64,000 nt of DNA from Cherax quadricarinatus (lineage: Eukaryota; Arthropoda; Malacostraca; Decapoda; Parastacidae): NCBI RefSeq assembly GCF_038502225.1, contig NC_091321.1, positions 37,411,522 to 37,475,521 of the forward strand. Direction: 5' to 3'. This document shows positions 22,176 through 34,171 of the stretch, piece after piece (within the stretch, counting starts at the first letter, position 1; every line of letters starts with the position of its first letter). The position numbers were made by a program, and so were the translations under genes. Under the pieces are notes generated by a model that did not search any database, had not been told where the DNA came from, and saw only the letters and a list, made by a program, of their open reading frames with translations.

Positions 22176-22501
22176 CAAATCCTCGGCTAGTCGCAGTGTT
22201 GTTATTGATAAATACCACTCGTTCATGGTTACAATAATGAATATATGTTACTCGTGAGACTAGCACACCAAATGGGGAGAAGACTGAAATTAACTCAAAG
22301 GCACCCACACCACCGTATGTCCTCGGATGACGGTAAAACACCTAGCTCTGCTGGGTGCGTCATTCTTGTAGGATTGCATGGTCCCGTGGGTTAGAGAATC
22401 ACGTGTGATTTTCACTCACAATAAGGTGGACCAAAACGACATGGGTTCGAATCGTCGGCTAGTCGCAGAGTTGTCATTGATTAATACCACTCGTTCGTGG
22501 T

Positions 22502-22505
<4 letters not shown>
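22145..22505 (+). mobile_element. two truncated copies of another tRNA-derived SINE
   Basis: Segments 22145-22237 and 22377-22505 share CGGCTAGTCGCAG, TTGAT-AATACCACTCGTTC and GTGGTTA, each preceded by a B-box-like GTTCAAATCC or GGTTCGAATC. The second copy runs into the TA microsatellite that borders the giant palindrome. No coding sequence. Confidence 0.6.
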
Positions 22506-23286
<781 letters not shown>

Positions 23287-24478
23287 TGTGGAAATTATTT
23301 AATTTCCGAAGCTATAGTGCCTAATAAGTGTTTAATGTGTTGATTTGGGTCAAAATGTATTTGTATATTGAATGGAACCAACTGGGTTCCCGCTGCGCCT
23401 GCGCAGATGTGCGGGGGGGTTAGGGGTCGAGCTGGGGCACGAGGTGGCGGCAGTGTTTTGAATGGGTGAGGAGGCTGTGAAAACCGGGGATGAGGAAACG
23501 GGCGTTCACGGCGGCCTAAGGATTAATATAGGCCTCAATTCATAAGAGGAAGTGTCGTGACTGTCTCTAGTGAAGAGTGAGGGAACGTGATTTGTGGGAC
23601 CACCGTAATAAAATGGTAAAATTAGTGAATAATGATAGGACCGGTGCTGACTGGTGCGACGCCATGGTGTGTGTCCAGGGGAAATACCCGTGAGTTAATC
23701 CTTACTCATCGGCCTCAGATCATAATGGAGTGACCTCTAATGTGTATAATGATTATGAGACGTTAAATCGTCTAGTGAATGGTAATGTAATCAGTGATAA
23801 TAACATTAAGTTAAGAGAATGTGGGATGTGAAATAGATCGCCCTGCTCCGAGTGAACGCGTGATTATCGTATCGAGGATAGTGAAGTTTTATGGTATCAC
23901 GACTTCTAAACCGGGACAAACCAACGGATACCTCGTCCTGCTGGAATAAGAACCGTGTCGGTGTGGCGGGACGTCGAAATGAGATGGTGAATGGAGGAAA
24001 TAAGGAGCATCAATCACCCCCAGTTAAGTAACCCTTCTAGTTATAACAGACTGATACTGGCCAGTTAGGTATGTTTTAATTGGATAGGTTAAGGGTGATC
24101 CAGCCACATCAAGTGACCACCAGGGAATATCTGGTAAGTAGTGGGATTATGTACAAATGTTTTTCCTTGATGGATGTATCCATGTATATCCTACCCCCCT
24201 TCCCCTTCATTCAGTTAAACTAATATAATCTATACAGTCCACAATTAATTAATGGCGCCGTGCTTGAGGGTGCTACCCAATTTATACTGGTCTCGGATAG
24301 ATGTGGACAAGATTGTGAGGGTCGAGGGGCCACCTGTAGTGACCAGAGGTGGTTAAGTTTTCTCACATGTCTACACAGGGTGACTACGGTAAACAATATG
24401 GTTGTCTCCCAATGAGATTACTTGTATGTATATAATGTTGAGGTACATACAGGTAAGCACCCTATAAAATTTTCCACA
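23287..24478 (-). mobile_element. solo LTR (family A) with 5-bp target duplication
   Basis: A 1192-bp element starting TGTGGAAATT and ending AATTTTCCACA, flanked by CCTCG at 23282-23286 and 24479-24483. The other palindrome arm keeps the unoccupied site as a single CGAGG at 55742-55746, so the boundaries are exact. The TG...CA ends, 5-bp duplication and absence of internal genes identify a solo LTR left by LTR-LTR recombination. Orientation is assigned from the copy at 1-1087. It contains the NRF1-like TGCGCCTGCGCA at 23394-23405. Confidence 0.92.
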
Positions 24479-24483
24479 CCTCG

Positions 24484-25045
24484 GATCAAGCTTTTGGATT
24501 CCCCCCTCTGGGGGGTAAGCATACAAATGAACTCCTCCTATGGGGCATGGTACTTTCTCTTACTACAGGTCTAAACAAGTGTGACGTCAGTATTCCTCTC
24601 ATTAAAGTTAAATGAACTAAAAAGTGTGTTTACTCGGCGGTCAGTGACGTCACGAGATGACCTCACACATACAAGCTGAATCTTGTCGACTTCCCCCTAT
24701 GTCAGTGACGTCACGCGATGGCTCTGCACACAGGCTGAATCTTGTCGACTTCTCCCCTACACATTTCATATACAACATAGGGAAAACATTTTCACTCTTA
24801 ACCCAGGATAATCCAAATAATTTCACATTTTTTCTCGTTTTAACTATTTCATCTCAGGTCACTCCCCACGAAGTAACCTTCTCTCTCTCCTCCTCCCCAC
24901 CCCCCCAAACCCTCACACTCCAACCAACACCTCACAATTTTCACTCATAACCCCCAAATTTTCTCGTTTTAACTATTTCATCAGAAAGTCACCACAACAC
25001 TTATAACCACTTTTCGATAAATTCACTAGTCACAATTTTACATAT
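24484..25045 (+). repeat. palindrome left arm block with CRE-like sites
   Basis: Pairs with 54920-55741 on the right arm. It contains two direct repeats of about 60 bp (GCTGAATCTTGTCGACTT at about 24674 and 24732). TGACGTCA octamers lie at 24582, 24645 and 24706. The ORF of 97 residues at 24657-24950 is not supported by any motif. The block is interrupted after 25045 by LINE A. Confidence 0.75.
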
Positions 25046-26065
25046 AAGTATAAGTATAAGTACAGTCCCAGCGTGTCAGCGTGTCAGCGTGCCTCGTTGA
25101 GCTCCGGGTTTTCTCGTGTTTTCACGGTCGCTCTTACGTGCTAGAACTTTAATTTGTGTCATCAATCCTATACGATACATCCCTCTAGCGCCTGGAACCA
25201 ATCTTGGGTGGAAAACATTACATACTGAGTCAAAAAAGGAGAATTAGTGTGCACTACCTAGCAGAATTTACTGCCAGAGGGGAATCATAGGCCTGTGTCC
25301 CGTGTGAAAAAAAAATAATAATAATTGAACTTTTCATGTCAGAGGAAAGAAAGTCTCCCTGATAACATTGAGTATACATAGTGTATAGTGTATACTACAG
25401 TGGCTCCCTAGTATATTGATGATAAAGGCTAAAGTGTCATTTTAAAACAGGTGAATTTGTAAATGAAGTGATAAGCCTATAGAGGCAGGTGCCAGAAGTC
25501 GCCAGAAACTTACCACAGGTCAGCTGTTTTAATAATCTTCCTGGCCTGCTAGTGTACTCGCATATAATCTAGTGATACCAGTGAATAGCAGAATACAGTG
25601 TTGTAGTAGCAACTAACCAGTATTATAATGGTACTTAGTGGAGTGGAGTGACTTTCATTAGTTTCCTTTTCTTGAAATACCAGACGTTACTGTGAATTTC
25701 ATATAACCTGTAGTTACCAGCGGTCGCAATATACACAACGAGAAGCAATTATTACTACAGAAAAAGCGTCCTTCCTCCAAAATTTGCACCAGTCAACTAT
25801 AGTGATAATATAGCATTTATTGTGGTGGAGACGGAAAAAAAAATAGAAAAGCTAGATACAGCGATTGATAAACAAGGGTTGAGGTCGACCGTTCGTCACT
25901 GTAGGAGCTGCCAGATATCACCGGCTCTTCAACACGCAAGTTATACTTTTGTATCAGTCAAATCACATATTACTCGGGTAGATAATTTCCAGTAGATCCT
26001 TCATGTGTTAGCTCAAATCACCGACCAGTATGTTTTAAATAAGTGACCCACTGATCAGAGCAGAT

Positions 26066-26200
26066 CGACTGGTCCGAACCCTTGACTGGTCCGAACCCTT
26101 GACTGGTCCGAACCCTTGACTGGTCCGAACCCTTGACTGGTCCAAACCCTTGACTGGTCCGAACCCTTGACTGGTCCGAACCCGGGACTGGTTTCAAACA
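26066..26200. repeat. 17-bp minisatellite in the LINE A leader
   Basis: Seven copies of ACTGGTCCGAACCCTTG plus a degenerate eighth, within the 5' leader of LINE A upstream of ORF1. A tandem repeat here could be part of an internal promoter, but nothing else supports that. Confidence 0.9.
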
Positions 26201-26416
26201 GTTTCGTTGGACAATAAAGCAGACTGTAAACGGATGGGGTTGTAAGCGCCCTTATAAACACAAACATTAAAAATCAGGAACGTGACGGTAAGCTGTCCAA
26301 TATACAAAAAGAGTTAGAAACAGAAATACAAATAGCTAGAACTTCATTTAAGGTTATTAATATAATATTCAAGAGGTTGCTAGTAGAATTGCAGTAAATC
26401 AACCATTCAAATCATT

Positions 26417-27655
26417 ATGAAGCTGTGTGTAGTCCGTGGTCAGTCAAACAAACGGGCTTCCACATGGATAAATTGTCATTTTTGTGGAAATTGGTGTCAC
26501 GCTCCTTGTGCAGATATCCAAGAACTAGCTACAAGCAGTATTAAAACAGGGAAGTGTTTTTGGGTATGCCCAAATGAGGAAAATCTGTGGACTAAAATCA
26601 CAAGGGTATTAAAAGAGGACAACATCAAAGCTGCTTTCATAGAAAACCTGGAAGCTTTCTACAACAGATGGGAACATAAAAAGTCTGGGCTGAATGGTAC
26701 TGCCCTTGATACTGGCCATGTAGTCACAAACTGTAAGGCTGGAGGTGATGTCCTGGTAGTCAGTAAATGTGGGGCTGATAGTGCTGTCCTGGGAGACAGT
26801 AATGGTGAAGCTGGAGGTGCTGTCCTGGGAGACAGAAATGGTGAAGCTGGAGATACTGTCCTGGGAGACAGTAATGGTGAAGCTGGAGATTTTGTCCAGG
26901 TAGTCGGGAATTATACGCAGGAAGGAATACATATAAATGACCTCATAGGGGACAGGAGCCATAGTAGGGAAACAAGTGTAGTCAAAGATAAGATAAAGCC
27001 AATATTGCAAACTAGAAATACCGCAGCAAATACCAAACAAGAGGACTCCAATAGCAATAGTGAGGATAAATTACCAAAAACAACTGGTGGGAGCTCCATT
27101 GTTGGTGCTAGGGAGGATAGAAGTAAGACAGGGAAACATGCACCAACAGGGAATACAGTCACAGAAACCCAAGGCAAGCGGAAACCAAGCCTGTGCACAT
27201 ACTATGCACTTGGTATCTGCTGGCATGGGAAATCTGGAAAAACAGATGGGACATGCAACTATGACCACCCTAGAAAATGCCATACCCATATGACAACAGG
27301 AAAATGCAAACTCCCTTCCTGTAAGCTTTTTCACCCTGAAATGTGTACCTCTTCAGTACAGGAAAGACTGTGCTATAACTTAAATTGCCAGGCATACCAT
27401 CTGAAGGGGACAAAAAGATACAAAACATCCAGGCCATGGGAAAACCTGGGTAGCCACAGCCACTCAAGAGGGAGAGGTTTTTTAGTGCCAGGAAGGAAAA
27501 AAAAACTGGCAGGAAATGGCAGAAATCGTACACCAAATCCAGTCATTCCTGGAGTGGAACCACAGTCGATGGCCTCCACTCCAAACCAACAGATACAGAT
27601 ACTAATGCCGGAAAAAAATCCCCCCCCAGTACCAACAATACCACCAGTCCGATAA
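26417..27655 (+). CDS. LINE A ORF1 protein with PHD-like and three CCCH zinc fingers
   Basis: A 412-residue protein upstream of the EN-RT ORF, expected to bind element RNA in the RNP. Near the N-terminus, NCHFCGNWCHAPC (about residues 19-31) resembles part of a PHD-type finger. Residues about 105-165 form an acidic repeat (GDSNGEAG-type, 3-4 copies of about 17 residues). Residues about 260-327 contain three CCCH fingers: C-x7-C-x11-C-x3-H, then two C-x8-C-x4-C-x3-H. The tail is basic and Gly/Pro-rich. The frame is open throughout. ORF2 overlaps in the -1 frame. Nucleic-acid binding is inferred from the fingers. Confidence 0.8.
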   Translation: MKLCVVRGQSNKRASTWINCHFCGNWCHAPCADIQELATSSIKTGKCFWVCPNEENLWTKITRVLKEDNIKAAFIENLEAFYNRWEHKKSGLNGTALDTGHVVTNCKAGGDVLVVSKCGADSAVLGDSNGEAGGAVLGDRNGEAGDTVLGDSNGEAGDFVQVVGNYTQEGIHINDLIGDRSHSRETSVVKDKIKPILQTRNTAANTKQEDSNSNSEDKLPKTTGGSSIVGAREDRSKTGKHAPTGNTVTETQGKRKPSLCTYYALGICWHGKSGKTDGTCNYDHPRKCHTHMTTGKCKLPSCKLFHPEMCTSSVQERLCYNLNCQAYHLKGTKRYKTSRPWENLGSHSHSRGRGFLVPGRKKKLAGNGRNRTPNPVIPGVEPQSMASTPNQQIQILMPEKNPPPVPTIPPVR

Positions 27656-30600
27656 CATTCTTCTTTGCAAATATACAGGGTCTAAAGCCAGCAACAAACA
27701 ACAAAATACCTTTCATCCGTGGACTGCTTGCAGAGGCAAAGGCAATGTTCGCGGCTTTCACTGAGACCCACATAAAGGATCACTTGGACAACGAAATATG
27801 GATCCCAGGTTACAACCTATACAGATGTGACAGAGTGAACAGGCAAAAGGGGGGAGGGGTTGGCCTGTACATTGCAGAGTCACTTGTTTGCACAGAACTG
27901 CTTAATGCCTCAAATGATGTAGTGGAAGTTTTAGCAGTAAAGGTCGAGAACCAAAACCTAGTCATTGTGGTAGTCTACAAGCCTCCGGATGCAACATCCC
28001 AGCAATTCCAGGAACAGCTGTTAAAAATTGACCACTGTCTGGAAAATCTTCCAGCTCCTGCACCCAACATCTTGCTCCTGGGGGATTTCAACTTAAGGCA
28101 CCTAAAATGGAGGAATATAGCAAATAATATTGTTGCAGTAATAACACCAGGAGGCAGCTCTGATGAAAACTCACACTCACACGAGCTTTTAAATCTCTGC
28201 ACAAAATTCAATTTAAACCAGCAAATAATAGAGCCTACTAGACTGGAGAATACACTAGACCTCATCTTCACTAACAATGATGATCTGATAAGAAATGTCA
28301 CCATATCAAAAACAATATACTCAGATCACAACATAATTGAGGTTCAGACATGTATGCGTGGAGCCCCAGACCGACAAAATGAGACTAGTCACGAGGGAGC
28401 ATTCACCAAATTCAACTTCAATAACAAAAACATAAAGTGGGACCAAGTAAACCAAGTCCTAACCGATATAAGCTGGGAAGATATACTAAGCAACACAGAC
28501 CCCAACTTATGCCTAGAACAGATTAACTCGGTGGCACTCGATGTATGCACAAGGCTTATTCCTCTAAGAAAAAGGAGGAGTAGATGTAAAATAGAAAGAG
28601 ACAGGCGCTCCCTTTAAAGGCGACGGAAAAGAATAACAGAGCGGCTAAAAGAGGTCAATATATCTGAAATGCGTAGGGAGACACTGGTCAGAGAAATAGC
28701 AAGCATCGAACTTAAGCTAAAAGAATCCTTTAGGAGTCAGGAATCGCGGGAAGAACTAAAAGCCATAAATGAAATCGAAAGAAACCCAAAGTATTTCTTC
28801 TCCTATGCCAAATCAAAATCGAGAACAACGTCCAGTATTGGGCCCCTACTTAAACAAGATGGGTCCTACACAGATGACAGCAAGGAAATGAGTGAGCTAC
28901 TCAAGTCCCAATATGACTCAGTTTTTAGCAAGCCGCTAACCAGACTGAGAGTCGAAGATCAAAATTAATTTTTTATGAGAGAGCCACAAAATTTGATTAA
29001 CATAAGCCTATCCGATGTTATCCTGACGCCAAATGACTTCGAACAGGCGATAAATGACATGCCCATGCACTCTGCCCCAGGGCCAGACTCATGGAACTCT
29101 GTGTTCATCAAGAACTGCAAGAAGCCCCTATCACGAGCCTTTTCCATCCTATGGTGAGGGAGCATGGACACGGGGGTCGTCCCTCAGTTACTAAAAACAA
29201 CAGACATAGCCCCACTCCACAAAGGGGGCAGTAAAGCAACAGCAAAGAACTACAGACCAATAGCACTAACATCCCATATCATAAAAATCTTTGAAAGGGT
29301 CCTAAGAAGCAAGATCACCACCCATCTAGAAACCCATCAGTTACACAACCCAGGGCAACATGGGTTTAGAACAGGTCGCTCCTGTCTGTCTCAACTACTG
29401 GATCACTACGACAAGGTCCTAAATGCACTAGAAGACAAAAAGAATGCAGATGTAATATATACAGACTTTGCAAAAGCCTTCGACAAGTGTGACCATGGCG
29501 TAATAGCGCACAAAATGCGTGCTAAAGGAATAACAGGAAAAGTCGGTCGATGGATCTATAATTTCCTCACTAACAGAACACAGAGAGTAGTCGTCAACAG
29601 AGTAAAGTCCGAGGCAGCTACGGTGAAAAGCTCTGTTCCACAAGGCACAGTACTAGCTCCCATCTTGTTCCTCATCCTCATATCCGACATAGACAAGGAT
29701 GTCAGCCACAGCACCGTGTCTTCCTTTGCAGATGACACCCGAATCTGCATGACAGTGTCTTCCATTGCAGACACTGCAAGGCTCCAGGCGGACATCAACC
29801 AAATCTTTCAGTGGGCTGCAGAAAACAATATGAAGTTCAACGATGAGAAATTTCAATTACTCAGATATGGTAAACATGAGGAAATTAAATCTTCATCAGA
29901 GTACAAAACAAATTCTGGCCACAAAATAGAGCGAAACACCAACGTCAAAGACCTGGGAGTGATTATGTCGGAGGATCTCACCTTCAAGGACCATAACATT
30001 GTATCAATCGCATCTGCTAGAAAAATGACTGGATGGATAATGAGAACCTTCAAAACTAGGGAGGCCAAGCCCATGATGACACTCTTCAGGTCACTTGTTC
30101 TATCTAGGCTGGAATATTGCTGCATTTTAACAGCACCTTTCAAGGCAGGTGAAATTGCCGACCTAGAAAATGTACAGAGAACTTTCACGGCGCGCATAAC
30201 GGAGATAAAACATCTCAATTACTGGGAGCGCTTGAGGTTTCTAAACCTGTATTCCCTGGAACGCAGGAGGGAGAGATACATGATTATATACACCTGGAAA
30301 ATCCTAGAGGGACTAGTACCGAACTTGCACACGAAAATCACTCACTACGAAAGCAAAAGACTTGGCAGACGATGCACCATCCCCCCAATGAAAAGCAGGG
30401 GTATCACTAGCACGTTAAGAGACCATACAATAAGTGTCAAGGGCCCGAGACTGTTCAACTGCCTCCCAGCACACATAAGGGGGATTACCAACAGACCCCT
30501 GGCAGTCTTCAAGCTGGCACTGGACAAGCACCTAAAGTCAGTTCCTGATCAGCCGGGCTGTGGCTCGTACGTTGGTTTGCGTGCAGCCAGCAGCAACAGC

Positions 30601-30663
30601 CTGGTTGATCAGGCGCTGATCCACCAGGAGGCCTGGTCACAGACCGGGCCGCGGGGGCGTTGA
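27601..30663 (+). pseudogene. LINE A ORF2 (endonuclease-reverse transcriptase), three stops
   Basis: All segments lie in one frame. The endonuclease (FFFANIQGLKP near 27660, FTETHIKDH near 27757, GDFNLRHLKW near 28082, YSDHNIIEV near 28320) is followed by an RT with APGPDSWNS near 29077, NYRPIALTS near 29250, DFAKAFDKC near 29464, VPQGTVLAPILF near 29635 and FADDTRIC near 29727. A C-terminal region of LNLYSLERRR type follows. Stops interrupt at 28615-28617, 28966-28968 and 29155-29157 with no frameshift, so the copy is moderately young but dead. The frame is open upstream of 27655 and overlaps ORF1. Confidence 0.88.
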
Positions 30664-30695
30664 CCCCCGAAACTCTCTCCAGGTAAACTCCAGGT

Positions 30696-32345
30696 TACGA
30701 AGTTAATACGCACACACACCTCACTTTACTTTGAACACCTTCAAAACACTCTCATAAATCATTTGTATACTCACAAAAATACCTTTGAACATTTCCAAAC
30801 AACACTGAAACACTTCCAAAATATCATTTTGAATACTCCCAAATAAGATTTGATATCTCTAATTTATCTGCACTTACACATTTCATTAAATTACAACTCA
30901 TCCCCACAAACTCCTCCCTCAGTCTCCAGACTTCACAACATTATCACAAAAACTAACTCAAACACTTTACTTTGAACATCACCAAAAAACACCATCAATT
31001 TCCTTTAAATACTCCAAAAACATCATTCGAACACCCCCAAATCACCTCTGAATACTCCCAGAACACCTTCATAAGTACTCTTTGCACATTATTTGAACAC
31101 CTTCAAAAACACCTTTGAATAACCTCAAAACACCATTTGAGTACTCCCAAATACACCACTGAATACTACTAAAACACCACTGAATACACTCAAAACACCA
31201 CCAAAATCACCATAAACTAAGATCAACACCCACATGCCACAACCCACATCGCCCACAACCCTCATCACCCACATCACCCACACCTCACAATTTTTTTCTC
31301 GTTTTAACTAATTTCATCAGAAAAAGTCACAACAACAACACACTTATAACGTCTTTCAGGTATCTCTAGTTCGACAACAACACCCACAAACCCACAACAC
31401 CCACACCCCACAATTTTTTCTCGTTTTAACTAATTTCATCAGAAAAAGTCACAACAACAACCCACTTATAACGTCTTTTCGGTATCTCTAGTTCGACAAC
31501 AACACCCACAAACCCACAACACCCACACCCCACAATATTTTTCTCGTTTTAACTAATTTCTTCAGAAAGTCACAACAACAACAACCCACAACTTATAATC
31601 ACACCTTTGAATAACCTCAAAACACCATTTGAGTACTCCCAAATACACCACTGAATACTACTAAAACACCACCAAAATCACCATAAACTAAGATCAACAC
31701 CCACATCCCACAACACCCACAACCCACAACACCCACATCCCACATTATTTTTCTCGTCTTAGCTAATTTCATCAGAAAAAGTCACAACAACAATCCACAA
31801 CTTATAAACACTTTTCAGCATCTCTAGTTCGACTACATTACCCACAACCCTCATCAATTACCAATTTATTCACATTTTTTTCCCTTCTTTTTACTGAATC
31901 TTAAATGTAATACACATTCCTCTGTACATTACTAAAATTCTAATAAAATCCTCTCCTTACCCATGTCCTTGTATCCACATAAATTGATATTATACTCGTA
32001 TCAACTAATCTCACTATCCAACTATTGCGACATGTTTCAACACCCTCCATTCTTTTCCAATATATCATAACTTTTCAATTCTATAATTTCTTTTTAAAAT
32101 ATTCACACATTACCTTTATTTTCAGTAAAATCTCCCCATATTTCATTAAATTTCTAATACAACCCTCCCCATACCCCTCTCCATCTCACCCGCATTTCTT
32201 CACATCCACTCACCCATCTCCCAACACACCTCTTCTGAACACACACAAAATTCACATTTTCACATCCACAAATGCATCTCATCACCCATCTCAAATTCCA
32301 CTAAAATCACCGTAACCAAGATATTCACAAAACTCTATGACCACC

Positions 32346-32346
<1 letters not shown>
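30696..32346 (+). repeat. palindrome left arm, block D2
   Basis: Pairs with 52826-54919. Non-coding, strongly C/A-rich on this strand, built from degenerate sub-repeats (TTTGAACACC-TTCAAAACAC, AATACTCCCAAA). From about 31290 it has four tandem copies, roughly 120 bp apart, containing CTCGTTTTAACTAATTTCAT and ATCTCTAGTTCGACAACA. The AAAC-biased composition gives no credible ORF. Confidence 0.75.

Positions 32347-32380
<34 letters not shown>
32347..32380. repeat. AC microsatellite
   Basis: AC dinucleotide run joining block D2 to the first telomere-like array. The equivalent position in the right arm is the long TG run at 52612-52825. Confidence 0.9.
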
Positions 32381-32384
<4 letters not shown>

Positions 32385-32781
32385 ACCGAACCTAACCTAA
32401 CCTAACCTAACCGAACCTAACCAAACCTAACCTAGCCTAACCTAGCCTAACCTAACCTAACCTAACCTAACCTAACCTAACCTAACCTAACCGAACCTAA
32501 CCTAACCTAACCTATCCTAACCTAACCTAACCTAACCGAACCTAACCGAACCTAACCGAACCTAAGCTAACCTAACCTAACCTAACCTAACCTAACCTAA
32601 CCTATCCTAACCTAACCTAACCTAACCTAACCTAACCTAACTTAACCTAACCTATCCTAACCTAACCTAGCCTAACCTAACCTAACCTAACCTAACCTAA
32701 CCGAACCTATCCTAACTTAGCCTAACCTAACCTAACCTAACCTAACCGAACCTAACCTAACCTAACCTAACCTAACCTAAC
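32381..32781 (-). repeat. interstitial telomere-like array (CCTAA)n, first
   Basis: About 80 units of CCTAA (TTAGG on the minus strand, the arthropod telomere repeat) with variants CCGAA, CCTAT, CCTAG and CTTAA. It is absent from the corresponding place in the right arm. It is flanked by an AC microsatellite on the left and by a 60-bp piece of block D2 plus a second AC tract (32839-32876) on the right. Confidence 0.95.
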
Positions 32782-32836
32782 TCAAATGCACTAAAATCAC
32801 TGTAACCAAGATATTCACAAAAACTCTATGACCTCC

Positions 32837-32876
<40 letters not shown>

Positions 32877-32878
<2 letters not shown>

Positions 32879-33852
32879 CACTTTATTTTGAACACCTTCA
32901 AAACACTCTCATACATCATTTGAGACCACCTTTTCTCAATATCTCTCATCCACAACCTTTATCATCTCACTACAGAACAACCCCAAGATTACTTCGAACA
33001 CTCTCATAAATCATTTGAATACTCACATAAACACCTTTGAACATTTCCAAACAACACTGAAGCACTTCCAAAATATCATTTTGATTACTCCCAAATAAGA
33101 TTTATCATCTCTAATTTATCTACACTTACACATTTCATTAACTGAAATTACAACACATCCACCATACTACTCCCTCAGTCTCCAGACTTTACAACATTAA
33201 CACAAAAACTAACTCAGACACTTATGACATGAGACATTACCATATCTAACACACTGACTATCTTTGAACCAACTCTGAACACCACTGATCTTCTTCAAAA
33301 AATATTCTGCACATCATTTGAACACCTTCAAAAAACATCATCAAACACCTCCGATTACTCCCAAAACACTACTGAATACTACCAAATCACCGTCATAATC
33401 ACCAGAAACTAAGTTTAACATCACCATCCAACATCCTTTTTATAGAAATCCCCTCAAATCACTGTAACCAAGAACTCCCTCCCCATTTGGCGCATAAAAA
33501 AAAGCATGAACACAAACCAAGTACGCAAACACTTAGTACATGATCACCATCAACTGAAAACGTATCTTGTACACACACACATAATCTAAGACAACCACCA
33601 ACTACAATCACCCATGTTCACTTACCTCAAAAATCACTAATATCACAGAAAACACTCATTTTTATAAACATTTCACACAAAAAAAAATCATATTTGACAA
33701 TATCTAAGCGCACTCACCTCACTACCACCAACACACGATGTCACACCTCACAGGACCGACGAGCTCACCTCCAGTGACGTCACACTCCCATTGTGTTACT
33801 TGGTGGTTGGTAACATCACACCCAACCCACCTTGTTTCAACCTGTTGTACCA
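32877..33852 (+). repeat. palindrome block D1, extra tandem copy
   Basis: A second copy of the block also present at 36084-36482 plus 40614-41200, and inverted at 51295-52611. It is uninterrupted, so it shows the site where the CR1 element later inserted in the other copy (AACTC near 33278). It carries TGACGTCA at 33775. It ends at TGTTGTACC, where CCTAA repeats begin. Confidence 0.8.
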
Positions 33853-33853
33853 T

Positions 33854-34030
33854 ACCTAACTTAACCTAACCTATCCTAACCTAACCTATCCTATCCTATC
33901 CTAACTTAACCTAACCTAACCGAACCTATCCTAACCTAGCCTAACCTAACCTAACCTAACCTAACCGAACCTATCCTAACCCAACCTAACCTAACCGAAC
34001 CTAACTTAACCTAACCTAACCTAACCTAAC
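33854..34030 (-). repeat. interstitial telomere-like array (CCTAA)n, second
   Basis: About 35 imperfect CCTAA units with CCTAT, CTTAA and CCGAA variants. It is followed by the same 60-bp D2 piece (ACTCAAAT...CACTAAAATC-type) and AC tract (34087-34169) that follow the first array, so the whole segment is a tandem amplification of the left arm. Confidence 0.93.
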
Positions 34031-34084
34031 TCAAATACGCTAAAATCACTGTAACCATGATATTCACAAAACTCTATGACCACC

Positions 34085-34169
<85 letters not shown>

Positions 34170-34171
<2 letters not shown>

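Larger units (their letters stand above)
25046..30695 (+). mobile_element. LINE family A, full-length copy
   Basis: Non-LTR retrotransposon of about 5.65 kb. Its limits come from the unoccupied site in the right arm (about 54920). The parts are a 5' leader of about 1.37 kb, ORF1, an overlapping ORF2 with three in-frame stops and a short 3' end with CTCTCCAGGTAAACTCCAGGT. No target duplication longer than 1-2 bp is visible, as is common for CR1-like insertions. 3' fragments of the same family lie at 5600-6309 and 54194-54760. The clade (CR1 versus Jockey) is not resolved. Confidence 0.85.

Noticed and set aside
26417..27655. Host zinc-finger gene
   Set aside because: It overlaps and precedes an endonuclease-RT frame within an insertion bounded by an empty site, so it is LINE ORF1.
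34057..34169. His-Thr repeat N-terminus joined to the LINE B RT
   Set aside because: It is the AC microsatellite read in frame. The LINE begins at 34170 by comparison with the copy at 14761-17830.
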